Positions 28,001 through 35,276 of a stretch of 35,276 nt of DNA are shown piece after piece. Below the pieces are notes generated by a model, which did no database searches, had not been told where the DNA came from, and saw only the letters and a list, made by a program, of their open reading frames with translations. The stretch covers positions 1-35,276 of the forward strand of contig JAFEGO010000035.1 of the NCBI GenBank assembly GCA_018239845.1, written 5' to 3'. This stretch comes from Verrucomicrobiota bacterium (GTDB lineage Bacteria; Verrucomicrobiota; Verrucomicrobiia; Opitutales; Opitutaceae). Position numbers and translations under genes: made by a program. Numbering within the stretch: position 1 is the first letter of the stretch; every line of letters begins with the position of its first letter.

Positions 28001-31000
28001 CGTACGCGGCCTACGCCACCAACCAGGGCGGCACCAGCTACTCGCCGGTCGCCACGTTTACCACCGTCGCCGTCCCGATCATCACCAACGACCCGCTCGC
28101 CACCGACGGCACCTACGGCACCGCCTTTGACCCGTACTCCATCGTGGCCACCAGTTCGCCCACGAGTTACACTGCCGATGGCCTGCCCGCTGGTCTCTCC
28201 CTCAACGCCGATACCGGCGTGATTAGCGGCACCCCCACCGCGACCGGCTCGTTCAACGTCGCGGTCAGCGCCACGAATATCGCCGGCACCGCCAACGCCA
28301 CGTTTGTCATCACCATCGCCAAGGCCCGTCTCACCGTCACCGCCGATGCCAAGTCAAAGGTTTACGGCGCCGCCAATCCCGCGGCCACGGCCACCATCTC
28401 CGGCTTCGTGCATGGCGAGACGCTCGCCACCTCGGACGTCACCGGTACGCCCGCCCTTGTGGTCAACGCCGACGCCACCACCGCGGTTGGCAGCGCCACG
28501 ATCGTGCCGAGCCTCGGTACCCTCGCGTCGAACCACTACTCCTTCACGTTCGCCAACGGTGCGCTGAGCATCACGAAGTACGCGCTCACCGTCACCGCCG
28601 ATCCGAAGGTACGTATCTACGGCGCCGCGAATCCTTCGCTCACCTACACCATCAGCGGCTTCCTCAACGGGCAGAACCTCGGCACCTCCGGCGTCACCGG
28701 CGCGGCGGTGGTCACCACCACGGCCGTCCCGACCACCCCGATCGGCGCCGCCACCATCACGGTCGCCGCCGGCACGCTGAGCGCGGCCAACTACTCGTTC
28801 AGCCTCGTCAACGGCACGCTGACCATCAACCGCGCGACCCTCACCGTCACGGCTGAGCCGAAGCAGCGCACGTATGGCGCCGCCGACCCGGCCTTCGCAG
28901 CCACGATCACCGGCTACGTCAATGGCGAGACGGCTTCCGTCGTCAGCGGCACCCCGTCGTACACGACCAACGCCACCGCCACGTCGCCGATCGGCCAGTA
29001 CGTCATCACGCCGGCCGTCGGCACGCTGAGCGCGGCCAACTACGCGTTCAGCTTCGCCACCGGCGCGCTCACGATCAGCCCCGCCACGCTGACCCTCAGC
29101 GTCAACGCCGCCACCAAGCCCTACGGCAGCGACAACCCCGTGCTCACCGCCAAGTACCTCGGCTTCCTCAATGGCGAGACCGACACGGTCGTCACCGGTG
29201 CACCGGTCCTCAGCACCACCGCCGTCAAGTCGAGCCCGGTCGGCAATTACCCGATCACCGTGACCGCCGGCACGCTCGCGGCCGCGAACTACGTCTTTAA
29301 CACGACGAGTGTCCTCAGCTCCAACCAGCTCACCGTCACGAAGGCGCCGCTCACCGTGCGCGTCACCGATCAGGCCCGCGCGTACGGCGCCGCCAACGCC
29401 ACGCCGGTCGTCACCTACGCGGGCTTCGTCCTCGAGGAGACCGCTTCCGTGCTCTCCGGCGCGCCCGTCGCCACCCATACCGCCACCGTGGCCAGCCCGG
29501 CCGGTGCCTACACCATCGCGCTCGGCGCCGGCACCCTTGCGGCGACAAACTACTCGTTCACGCTCGTGCCCGGCACGCTCACGGTGAACCAAGCGGCGCT
29601 CACGGTCACCGCCGACGCCAAGTCGAAGACCTACGGCGCGGCCAACCCCGCGCTCACCGTCACAATCTCCGGCTTCGCCAACGGTGAAAACCTCGCGACG
29701 TCCGGCATCACCGGCGCCGCCGCGGTCACGACCACCGCCACCACCTCCAGCGACATCGGCACCTATCCGATCACCGCTGCGGTCGGCACACTGGCCGCGC
29801 CGAACTACCGCTTCGGCACCTTCAACGATGGCGTCCTCACCGTCACCGCCGCCAGCCTCGGCGTCACGCTCGATGGCTTGAGCCGCACCTACGATGGCCA
29901 GCCCAAGTCCGTCACCGTCACCACGACGCCCTCCGGCGTCGCCACCACGGTCCTGTATGCCGGCAGCGCCACGCCGCCCACTGATGCCGGCAGCTACGCC
30001 GTCACCGCCACGCCCACCTCCGCCAACTACACCGGCTCCGCCCAGGGCACGCTGGTCATCGCGCAGGCCGCGCAGACCGTCACGTTCCCCGTGCCCGCCT
30101 CGGTCACCGTCAACGCGCCGATCACGCTCACGGCCACCGCCAGCTCTGGCCTGCCGGTGACGTTCTCGGTCGTCAGCGGCCACGCCACCCTCGCCGGCAG
30201 CCAGCTCACGGTCGCCGACAACGGCGCCGTCGTCGTCCGCGCCACGCAGGCTGGCAACGGCAACTACCTGTCCGCCACGAAGGACATCACCCTGAGCAAC
30301 GTCGCGCTCGCTAGCCAGACGATCACGTTCGACCAGCCGGCCTCGCACACCACGGCCGAGACGTCGTTCGCGCTCGTCGCCACAGCCAGCTCCGGCCTGC
30401 CCGTTACGTTCACCTACGTGAGCGGCCCGGGCGCGGTCAGCGGCAACACCGTCACGCTCATCAACACCGTGGGCACCGTGGTCGTCCGCGCCTCGCAGGC
30501 CGGCAACACCAGCTACTCCGCCGCGGCCGATGTCACCCGCAGCATCACTATCACCGCAAAGAGCGCCCAGGTCTTCTTCGGCGGCTTCGGCAGCCAAGGC
30601 GCCAAGGACGTCTCCGCCACCGCCGTGGCGATCGGGGGCGGCCTCGCGGCCAGCCTCACGGCCGACGGCCAGAACAGCACCCTCATCGGCTACCTGCCCA
30701 CGAGCGGTGACGGTTTCGTCCTGAAGTTCAATCTCGCCGCGGACGGCACCTTCAGCGCCACGACCACCTCTATCCCGAATCCCACCGCCGCCAGCCCCGT
30801 CGAGGTGCGCGGTCCCGGGACCCGCAGCGCCGCCGCCATGGCGCTCGCCGCGGCCACGCTGACCTTCCACGGCCAGGTCGCCGGCGGCATCCTCTCGGGT
30901 GTCATCGACGAGCTCAGCCTGCCGTTCTCCGCCGAGATCCAGCCCGACACCGGTACCACCGCCGCGCTCGCCGGTTTCTACCAGGCCGCGCCGCTGAACT

Positions 31001-32088
31001 CCGCCTCCGGCAACATCTACTCCGTCGTCAGCGCCAACGGCGGCGCTTTCGTCCTCGCCATCACCCCGGCCTACGTGGGCGGCGGCAGCGGCTCGGTCAA
31101 CAACACCGGCAGCTTCACGATCAGCACGCCGCAGTCCGGCGTGGTCACCGGCAGCGTGGACGCAGCCTCCACCTCCGTCACCGGCACGCTCACACTGCCG
31201 AGCCAGCCCGCGCAGGACTTCGCCGGTCTCGGCAACGGCACCACGCGCACCGACCGTCTTGTGAACCTCTCCTCGCGCGCCCTCATCACGCCCAACTCCG
31301 GCGACAGCACGCTGATCACGGGCTTCGTGATCGGCGGCGCCAGCCCGAAGCAGGTGCTGCTCCGTGGCGTCGGCCCCGCCCTCGCCGGCTACGGCGTGCA
31401 GAATCCCGCGGCTGCGCCCCAGCTGCGCGTCTTCGACAGCGCGGGCCATCTCGTCGGGCAGAACAGCGGTTGGAACAACGACGCCACGCTCGCCACGCTC
31501 GCCGGCAACCTCGGCGCTTCGCCGTTCGCCGCCAACAGCAAGGATGCCGCGGTCGCCCTGACGCTCGCGCCCGGCGCCTACTCGATGCACGTGTTCACCA
31601 CGGGCACCGCCGGCGTCGCCCTCGCCGAGATCTTTGATGCGGACAACACGCCCGCCTACCAGCGCCTGCTCAATATCTCGACCCGCGGTCCGGTCAGCTC
31701 CGGCGAAGGCGTCCTGATCGCCGGCTTCGTGGTCACCGGTAATTCGCCCAAGCGCGTCCTGATCCGTGGCGCCGGCCCCGGCCTCGCCCAGCAGGGCGTC
31801 TCGGGCGTACTCGCCGACCCGGTCGTCCGTCTGTACGACCACACGGGCACCGTCATCGCCCGCAACGACAATTGGGAGACGCCCGTCACCGTCGGTAGCG
31901 GCCAAACCGCCGCCACGGCCGCGGACATCACCGCCGCCAACGCCCAGATCGGGGCCTTTGCCTTCGCCACTGGCAGCAAGGACGCCGCCCTGATCGTCGT
32001 CCTCGCCCCGGGCGTTTACAGCGCCCAGGTCGGCAGCGCGACCGCCGCCAGCGGCAACGCCCTGGTCGAGGTTTACGAGCTGCCCTGA
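22054..32088 (+). CDS. Giant secreted Ig-like/MBG repeat protein, 3344 residues
   Basis: Signal peptide at residues 1-38 (AVSAAFLLAVRLAAT), so it is exported. Domains in order: a propeller-like block with YYYESADATNAGK repeats (to about 335); a beta-rich domain (about 340-565); an FN3-like unit (about 568-670); a BIG2-like domain from LSSIVVTPANPSISRGATQQ near 672; eight putative-Ig (He_PIG-like) repeats (about 755-1486); FN3-like domains flanking a jelly-roll-like segment with WGGQSFTPSTSGFLTS near 1650; another He_PIG-like unit (near 2008); six MBG domains (about 2090-2600, YGAANP motif); a YDGQ unit and two related ones; and a C-terminal region with LVNLSSRALITPNSG then LLNISTRGPVSSGEG. 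It is probably a surface or extracellular adhesion or polymer-binding protein; no catalytic motif was seen. The start is the ATG at 22054; an open extension upstream crosses the terminator. Confidence 0.9.
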   Translation: MNPVSALRHRLAACLPSSRAARPLAAVSAAFLLAVRLAATPQGVSIGDLVVADAGASSLNAALIQVAPATGTKTTLSGSGATMDTPRIIAPASTTAVYYYEAADATNAGKIVLFNPSTGVRSVIPGSAFTAVTDMAWNSLTSRLLVADAGTSSATAVIYSVDPSTGTRTTITGNGTGSGASLDIPRHLTCSPTGTIYYSESQDATNAGKLVSVVPATGVRTVVAGSAFSAISALNWDAVNSRLIVTDAGTSASNATIYGVDPSTGARTTLTGNGTGSGASLDTPRYAATSSTGAIYYYESADATNAGKVVSVTPATGARTALASSAYTAFSALSVVPSSLPSPSALGSAASVTIADTLSYTLPAGNNRLLVVTASHPDNGGVALTSVTFGTQAMTQAVLSTDGSAAIDSIWILPMGSSGAPTTATITVTRNAGASTRLCAFISAQAFKDANQSSPIQTVSAANVSGGTGNSTLTITSSATDTLFDLFDAFSSSNSLTATAGSNQTAISNSAVYELKNAGVANYAGYGLWKTSTKAGTGATTNTSWTSNDSAYLSAAISIKQAPAVSSPTITSPTKTAITGTTATLGANVTADGGSAITKRGVLYAPSSTNTNPTVGGTGVLEVDDSSLTTGVFTAAVTGLSPSTAYSYVGFVATSSGTSYTTVDTFTTSAVLSSIVVTPANPSISRGATQQFAATGYYSDTSSQNLTGLVTWSSATTANATIDSAGLATGAGVGTSTITATSGSVSGSTTLTVTAPTITLSPTTLTAATVASATSQTITASGGTATYSYAVTAGALPAGLTLATNGALSGTPTAAGTFNFTITATDSSTGTSAPFTGSRAYSLTVSAPTITLSPTSLTNPAVGSPTSQTLTASGGTATYTYAVTAGALPAGLTLSSSGSLTGTATAAGTFNFTVTATDSSTGTGAPFTGSRAYSLTVSAPTITLSPTTLTAATVASGTSQTLTASGGTAGYTYAVTAGALPAGVTLSTGGALSGTPTAGGTFNFTVTATDSSTGSGPFTGSRAYSLTVSAPTITLSPTTLTAATVASATSQAITASGGTATYTYAITAGALPAGLTLATNGTLAGTPTAGGTYNFTVTATDFSTGSGPFTGSRAYSLTVNAPTITLSPSTLTAASIATATSQTITASGGTAGYTYAVTAGSLPPGLSLSTDGTITGTATGGGTYNFTVTATDSSTGSGPFTGSRAYALTVNAPTITLSPTTLTAVTVASATSQTITASGGTAGYTYAITAGALPSGLTLATGGTISGTPTAGGVFNFTVTATDSSTGSGPFTGSRAYALTVNPPTITLAPTTLTAATVASATSQTITASGGTATYTYAITAGALPAGVSLATDGTLSGTPTAGGTFNFTVTATDSSTGFGPFVGTQTYSLMVNVPVISLAPSTALPDSIIDRTYTHSVTALGGTAPYTFAVTAGALPPGLTLDSSGQVSGTPTASGTFSFAITATDSSTGTGPYSGARIYSIIISTVPTVTSPTSADATGNSATLGGEVSSDGSSAVTARGIVLSVTSVNAEPRLGGTGVIDVPAAGTTGVFTVPAGGFVLNTTYSYAAYATNAVGTSYSATGTFTTASTGSLRDNSPADFDTGITDGLSTTESPGDLVLATSTEPDQENTTIGSGSTGISTSIWGGQSFTPSTSGFLTSIQLNLFATGVTGTTPDITVSIRAVDVNGLPTGADLATATIAGFSSSTPADHTAEFTQPVMVTAGVQYAFLVRPVSNPSAGSYNLSRSGTSNTGDDVYPGGVRLQGPASGTIWAVVLTPAGTGTTTDLVFKVYVDRNSGTFTSSVKDSHLPDGTTHWTTLAWSADTPEGTSLKFQVAASDNSDGPFTFVGPDGTASTYFTESGANLIQFYGHRYLQYRAFLATSDAFVTPVLHDVTLGYDLVAPPALTATAATDVTGISVTLGGNVTFDGGGIISARGIVLSPTATNANPTLDGQGVIVLPASTNGTGAYTVAATELTRGTDYSYAAYATNQGGTSYSPVATFTTVAVPIITNDPLATDGTYGTAFDPYSIVATSSPTSYTADGLPAGLSLNADTGVISGTPTATGSFNVAVSATNIAGTANATFVITIAKARLTVTADAKSKVYGAANPAATATISGFVHGETLATSDVTGTPALVVNADATTAVGSATIVPSLGTLASNHYSFTFANGALSITKYALTVTADPKVRIYGAANPSLTYTISGFLNGQNLGTSGVTGAAVVTTTAVPTTPIGAATITVAAGTLSAANYSFSLVNGTLTINRATLTVTAEPKQRTYGAADPAFAATITGYVNGETASVVSGTPSYTTNATATSPIGQYVITPAVGTLSAANYAFSFATGALTISPATLTLSVNAATKPYGSDNPVLTAKYLGFLNGETDTVVTGAPVLSTTAVKSSPVGNYPITVTAGTLAAANYVFNTTSVLSSNQLTVTKAPLTVRVTDQARAYGAANATPVVTYAGFVLEETASVLSGAPVATHTATVASPAGAYTIALGAGTLAATNYSFTLVPGTLTVNQAALTVTADAKSKTYGAANPALTVTISGFANGENLATSGITGAAAVTTTATTSSDIGTYPITAAVGTLAAPNYRFGTFNDGVLTVTAASLGVTLDGLSRTYDGQPKSVTVTTTPSGVATTVLYAGSATPPTDAGSYAVTATPTSANYTGSAQGTLVIAQAAQTVTFPVPASVTVNAPITLTATASSGLPVTFSVVSGHATLAGSQLTVADNGAVVVRATQAGNGNYLSATKDITLSNVALASQTITFDQPASHTTAETSFALVATASSGLPVTFTYVSGPGAVSGNTVTLINTVGTVVVRASQAGNTSYSAAADVTRSITITAKSAQVFFGGFGSQGAKDVSATAVAIGGGLAASLTADGQNSTLIGYLPTSGDGFVLKFNLAADGTFSATTTSIPNPTAASPVEVRGPGTRSAAAMALAAATLTFHGQVAGGILSGVIDELSLPFSAEIQPDTGTTAALAGFYQAAPLNSASGNIYSVVSANGGAFVLAITPAYVGGGSGSVNNTGSFTISTPQSGVVTGSVDAASTSVTGTLTLPSQPAQDFAGLGNGTTRTDRLVNLSSRALITPNSGDSTLITGFVIGGASPKQVLLRGVGPALAGYGVQNPAAAPQLRVFDSAGHLVGQNSGWNNDATLATLAGNLGASPFAANSKDAAVALTLAPGAYSMHVFTTGTAGVALAEIFDADNTPAYQRLLNISTRGPVSSGEGVLIAGFVVTGNSPKRVLIRGAGPGLAQQGVSGVLADPVVRLYDHTGTVIARNDNWETPVTVGSGQTAATAADITAANAQIGAFAFATGSKDAALIVVLAPGVYSAQVGSATAASGNALVEVYELP
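24316..26511 (+). repeat. Eight tandem 273-276 bp He_PIG-like repeats in the giant gene
   Basis: Units begin at 24316, 24592, 24868, 25141, 25414, 25687, 25960 and 26233. The first two spacings are 276 bp and the rest 273 bp; the extra codon lies in STGTSAPF or STGTGAPF against STGSGPF. Units 1-7 are nearly identical in long stretches of DNA (gcgccgaccatcaccctctc, then cgcctattcgctgaccgtca). Unit 8 is diverged. This implies recent expansion or gene conversion. Confidence 0.95.
28321..29860 (+). repeat. Six tandem MBG-domain units in the giant gene
   Basis: Units start near 28321, 28576, 28831, 29083, 29341 and 29590, spaced about 250 bp. Each reads LTVTADAKSKVYGAANP or a variant, then GFxxGE and GTLSAANYSFS, closing with LTI or LTV. 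They are more diverged from each other than the He_PIG-like units. Confidence 0.9.
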
Positions 32089-32105
32089 GCGGATTTTCAG
32101 TGAAT

Positions 32106-32145
32106 GCGGTTCAGCGCCGGATTTTCAGACCGGCCGCTGAACCGC
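32106..32145. other. 15-bp hairpin with one bulge between giant gene and amidohydrolase
   Basis: gcggttcagcgccgg (32106-32120) pairs with ccggccgctgaaccgc (32130-32145), leaving one bulged C and a 9-base loop. No T-tract follows, so it could be a weak or rho-assisted terminator, or a leader structure of the amidohydrolase mRNA. A possible -10-like tatgct lies at 32180-32185, without a well-spaced -35. Confidence 0.6.
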
Positions 32146-32202
32146 CCCGCCTTGTTCGCTTGCCGTTTTCGGCGTACGCTATGCTCTAGCGGCTTCCCCA
32201 CC

Positions 32203-33492
32203 ATGAAGCCGCTCCTGCTCCTCGCTTTCGTTTTCGCCGCCTTCAACGCCCGCGCCGCCGACCCCGCTCCCGTTATCCTCGCCGTCAAGGCCGGCCACCT
32301 CGTCGCGCCGCAGAGCGGCACGGTCCTCGCCGACCAGCTCATCGTCATCGAGGGCGAGCACATCAAGTCCGTCGGCCCCGCCGCCACGTTGCTGCCCACG
32401 CTGCCCGCCGGCACCAAGGTCATCGATCTCGGCAATGCCACCGTGCTCCCCGGCCTGATCGACTGCCACACGCACGTCACCTCGCAGCCGGAAAATTTCT
32501 ACGAAGACATCTTCCGCAAGAGCCCGATCGACGAGGCGATCACCGCGCACATCTACGCGAAGCGCACGCTCGACGCCGGCTTCACCACCATCCGCAATGT
32601 CGGGGCGGACAACTACATCGACTTCGCCCTGCGCAACGCCATCAACGCCGGCAAGATCCTCGGGCCCCGCATGCTCGCCAGCGGGCCCGCCCTCAGCGCC
32701 ACCGGTGGCCACGGCGATCTCAACCGCATGTCGCCCACCGTCCATGTTGACGGCATCAACGGCATCGCCGACGGCGTCGAAGCCGTGCGCAAGAAGGTCC
32801 GCGAAAACATCAAGTACGGCGCCGACCTCATCAAGATTCTCGCCACCGCGGGCGTGCTCTCCGAGGAGGAGTCCGTCGGCGGCCCGCAGTACAGCTTCGA
32901 GGAGATGAAGGCCGCCGTGGACGAGGCCGCCCTCTGGGGCCGCAAGGTCGCCGCCCACGCCCACGGCACCGAGGGCATCAAGATGGCCATCCGCGCCGGC
33001 GTCGCCTCCATCGAACACGCCAGCTTCATCGACGACGAGGGCATCGCGCTCGCCATTGCCCACGGCACCTACCTCGTTCCCGACATCTACAACGACGACT
33101 ACATCCTCGCCGAATATGGCCGTCTCGGTTATCCCGAAAATATCCTCGCCAAGGAGCGTCTCGTCGGCCGCACCCAGCGCGAGAACTTCGCCAAGGCCGT
33201 GAAGGCCGGCGCCAAGATCGCCTACGGTACCGACGCCGGCGTCTATCCGCACGGTTGGAACGGCAAGCAGTTCCGCCACATGGTCAAGTGGGGCATGACA
33301 CCCATGCAGGCCATCCAGAGCGCCACGACCAGCGCCGCCGATCTCCTCGGCTGGAAGACCAAGGTCGGCCAGGTCGCCCCCGGTTTCTTCGCCGACCTCG
33401 TCGCCGTCTCCGGCGACCCGCTCGCGGACATCACGCTCCTCGAAAACCCGTCGTTCGTGATGAAAGGCGGCGCCGTCATTAAATCGCAGTAA
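32203..33492 (+). CDS. Secreted metal-dependent amidohydrolase (prolidase/imidazolonepropionase-like)
   Basis: A 429-residue protein with a Sec signal (MKPLLLLAFVFAAFNARAA), so it is periplasmic or extracellular. The amidohydrolase TIM barrel has the metal site DCHTHV (H89, H91). The likely carboxylated Lys is K211 in LIKILATAG, with HAHG (H252, H254), IEHASF (H272) and D344 in GTDAG. These match the subgroup with binuclear sites that cleaves Xaa-Pro or similar dipeptides and related amides; the substrate cannot be read from sequence. The ending PGFFADLVAVSGDPLADITLL is the usual composite beta-domain close. The frame is open upstream to 32104, but the ATG at 32203 starts the signal peptide. 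It is followed by the carboxypeptidase 83 bp later. Confidence 0.9.
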   Translation: MKPLLLLAFVFAAFNARAADPAPVILAVKAGHLVAPQSGTVLADQLIVIEGEHIKSVGPAATLLPTLPAGTKVIDLGNATVLPGLIDCHTHVTSQPENFYEDIFRKSPIDEAITAHIYAKRTLDAGFTTIRNVGADNYIDFALRNAINAGKILGPRMLASGPALSATGGHGDLNRMSPTVHVDGINGIADGVEAVRKKVRENIKYGADLIKILATAGVLSEEESVGGPQYSFEEMKAAVDEAALWGRKVAAHAHGTEGIKMAIRAGVASIEHASFIDDEGIALAIAHGTYLVPDIYNDDYILAEYGRLGYPENILAKERLVGRTQRENFAKAVKAGAKIAYGTDAGVYPHGWNGKQFRHMVKWGMTPMQAIQSATTSAADLLGWKTKVGQVAPGFFADLVAVSGDPLADITLLENPSFVMKGGAVIKSQ

Positions 33493-33575
33493 CCGCCTCA
33501 GTGGCTGCGGCGTCCTCGCCGTCGTTCGCGTTTCCGCTCGCCCGTCGCCGCCAAATCTTTCTCTTTTCGCTATCC

Positions 33576-34616
33576 ATGATTTTCCCGTCTGTTCTTCGCC
33601 GCCCTTTTCTTTTCCTCTGCTTTCTTCTCCCGGCTGTCGGCCTCGCCGCCAAGACCCGCGCCTCCCGGCCCGCCGCGGAAGAGGGCTCGTTCAAGGGCGC
33701 GATCGCGATCGACGCCGCCAGCGGCAACGTCCTCTACGAGAGCAATGCCGACATCGTCAGCCCGCCCGCGAGCATGACCAAGCTCATGACCTTCCTCATC
33801 GTCAGCGATAAGCTCCAGAGCGGCGCGATCACGCTCCAGACCCAGGTCCAGATCACCGCCGAGGACTCGCGCATCGGCGGCACGCAGGTTTACCTCGACC
33901 CGAAGGAGTCCTTCACCGTCGAGGAGCTCATCTACGCGATGATGATCCAGTCGGCCAACGACGCGGCCCACGCGCTCGCCCGCACCGCCGGCGGCTCCAT
34001 CCCCGCCTTCGTCGAGCTGATGAATGCCAAGGCCCGCGCCCTCGGCCTCACGCACACCACCTTTCGCTCGCCCCATGGCCTGCCGCCTTCCAACCGCCGC
34101 ATCGAGGACGGTGATCTCACCTCGCCCCGCGATTTCGCCAAGCTTTGCCGCGAAGCCCTCCTCAAGACCGACGTCCTCAAGTACACCTCGGTCAAGGAGC
34201 GCGACTTCGGCCCCAACCGCCCGAAGGGCCCGCAGCACATGATCAACCACAACAAGCTGCTCGGCAAAGTCGCCGGCGTGGACGGCCTCAAGACCGGCTT
34301 CACCAACGGCGCCGGCTACTGCCTCAGCGCCACCGCCCAGCGCAACGGCCGCCGCATCATCGTCGTGATCATGGGTGCCTTCGGTCCCGGCGGCGCCATC
34401 GACAAGGGCCGCTCACGCGACCTCAAGACGATCGAGATCATCGAGCGCGCTTTCGCGGCCCTGCCGCCTTCCACGCCGGAGTTCAAGCCGCTCGCCACCG
34501 CCGCGTCCGGCGCCGTTTCCCCGCTGTCCGCCGCCCCGCTGTCCGCCGAGGAAAAGGCCGCGGCCTCCGCCGAGGGCGGCCCGGTGATCAAGTTCAACGT
34601 TCCGGCCCGGAAATAA
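33576..34616 (+). CDS. D-alanyl-D-alanine carboxypeptidase (PBP5/S11 family)
   Basis: A 346-residue penicillin-binding protein that trims the terminal D-Ala of peptidoglycan stem peptides in the periplasm. The signal peptide is MIFPSVLRRPFLFLCFLLPA (about 24 residues). Catalytic motifs: S66-M-T-K69, S126-A-N, and K239-T-G, with GVDGLKTGFTNGAGYC around the last. After about residue 300 it ends in an Ala/Pro/Ser-rich tail instead of the PBP5 beta-domain and amphipathic anchor, so it is a short form that may be free in the periplasm. The frame opens at a GTG at 33501; the ATG at 33576 was preferred because it begins the signal peptide. The methyltransferase follows after 6 bp. Confidence 0.93.
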   Translation: MIFPSVLRRPFLFLCFLLPAVGLAAKTRASRPAAEEGSFKGAIAIDAASGNVLYESNADIVSPPASMTKLMTFLIVSDKLQSGAITLQTQVQITAEDSRIGGTQVYLDPKESFTVEELIYAMMIQSANDAAHALARTAGGSIPAFVELMNAKARALGLTHTTFRSPHGLPPSNRRIEDGDLTSPRDFAKLCREALLKTDVLKYTSVKERDFGPNRPKGPQHMINHNKLLGKVAGVDGLKTGFTNGAGYCLSATAQRNGRRIIVVIMGAFGPGGAIDKGRSRDLKTIEIIERAFAALPPSTPEFKPLATAASGAVSPLSAAPLSAEEKAAASAEGGPVIKFNVPARK

Positions 34617-34622
34617 TCCTTC

Positions 34623-35243
34623 GTGCTCACGCGTCCTCTCGAGCACTTTCACCAGCGTTACATCCTCCAGCGCCGTCGCGATTGCCTCGTCCGCGGCGTC
34701 AGCGCCGCGCTCGCTCCGTGGCGGCCCGCCCGCATCCTCGATGTCGGTTGCGGCAACGGCGAAATCACCCTCGGGATCGCCGCCGCCTGTCCTCAGCCCG
34801 TCACCGTCGAGGGCGTGGACGTCCTCGTGCGGCCCGACATCAAGATCCCCGTCGTCGCCTACGACGGCCTGCGCCTGCCGTTCCCCGACAACAGCTTCGA
34901 TGCGGTCATGGCCGTGGACGTCCTCCACCACGCCGATTCTCCGACCGCGATTCTCGCCGAGATGACCCGCGTCGCCCGCCGGGGCGTCGTGCTGAAGGAT
35001 CACAACCGCGACGGCCTGTTCGCCCAGCGCACACTCGAGCTGATGGACGACGTCGGCAACCGCCGCCACGGCGTGCGGCTCGTTTATCACTACCTGTGCC
35101 GCGCCGAGTGGTCCGCCGCCTTCGCCGCCAACCACCTCACCGTCGCCTCCATGAACCCGGTCCGCGACCTGTACCCCTTTCCCCTAAACCTCGCCTTCGG
35201 CCGCGACCTCCACTTCGTCGCCGCCTTGGAAAAGTCCGCCTAG
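34623..35243 (+). CDS. Class I SAM-dependent methyltransferase, UbiE/COQ5-like
   Basis: A 206-residue methyltransferase. Motif I is ILDVGCGNGEITLG (residues about 38-51), motif II is near VEGVDVL, and the post-motif region LPFPDNSFDAVMAVDVLHH is typical of Methyltransf_11. The start is a GTG at 34623, 6 bp after the carboxypeptidase stop, so it is probably co-transcribed and coupled. No ATG lies before motif I in this frame. The acceptor is unknown. The N-terminal MLTRPLEHFHQRYILQRR recalls methyltransferases of envelope or lipid pathways, but this is weak. The last 33 bases of the window after its stop hold nothing recognisable. Confidence 0.85.
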   Translation: MLTRPLEHFHQRYILQRRRDCLVRGVSAALAPWRPARILDVGCGNGEITLGIAAACPQPVTVEGVDVLVRPDIKIPVVAYDGLRLPFPDNSFDAVMAVDVLHHADSPTAILAEMTRVARRGVVLKDHNRDGLFAQRTLELMDDVGNRRHGVRLVYHYLCRAEWSAAFAANHLTVASMNPVRDLYPFPLNLAFGRDLHFVAALEKSA

Positions 35244-35276
35244 TGTAGGTTAATGCCAATCGGACAAAACCCCGCA

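Noticed and set aside
28354..31905. Very long minus-strand open frame opposite the MBG repeats
   Set aside because: It is antisense to a clear repeat protein, made of Gly/Arg/Asp-rich low complexity without a fold, and follows from third-position GC bias.

Overview
The window is GC-rich (roughly two-thirds G+C by eye). It most resembles a member of the Verrucomicrobiota, probably Opitutaceae-like. Reasons: a double-length UvrA with four ABC modules (a form known from chlamydiae and relatives), a giant secreted protein full of Ig-like and MBG domains ending in a C-terminal repeat I associate with Verrucomicrobia, start codons mostly without Shine-Dalgarno sequences, and many short intergenic palindromes. 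The taxonomic call is inference. No rRNA, tRNA, CRISPR array, transposase or integrase was seen.

Layout. 1-2307: a partial phage-holin-family-4 membrane protein (minus), then a GT4 glycosyltransferase overlapping a DeoR-type regulator. 2308-8195: repeat-rich spacer and the 1914-residue uvrA. 8211-9136: an inverted repeat and two receiver-only response regulators (minus). 9263-10288: an unusual 33-residue-repeat ankyrin-like protein. 10425-13785: enolase, a secreted coiled-coil protein and an RlmI-type rRNA methyltransferase (minus), separated by GTAG-headed palindromes. 13829-16519: a membrane-anchored dihaem cytochrome c (minus) and release factor 3.

16592-21936 is the most interesting stretch. 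It holds a Tat-exported DUF6916-like protein and two copies of a Nif11-like gene overlapping a sulfotransferase by ATGA. Each pair converges on another modifying enzyme: an Asp/Asn beta-hydroxylase in the first, a GNAT acetyltransferase in the second. Two tandem tail-collar (MdpB-like) proteins follow, closed by a strong terminator. This looks like a modification cassette built around collar proteins and is the best candidate here for an undescribed system.

22054-32088 encodes a 3344-residue secreted repeat protein. After it come a secreted amidohydrolase, a D-Ala-D-Ala carboxypeptidase of the PBP5 family and a small SAM methyltransferase, all on the plus strand.

The second main discovery is a set of short periodic repeats. 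Five-unit 7-bp arrays sit in frame inside uvrA (four arrays plus one inverted pair) and prfC. Three-unit 10-bp arrays lie just upstream of these same two genes, and one supplies the apparent GTG start of uvrA. GTAG-headed hairpins fill several other gaps. Housekeeping enzymes (eno, uvrA, prfC, rlmI) are complete and carry their key residues, except for a changed Walker B in the fourth UvrA module.
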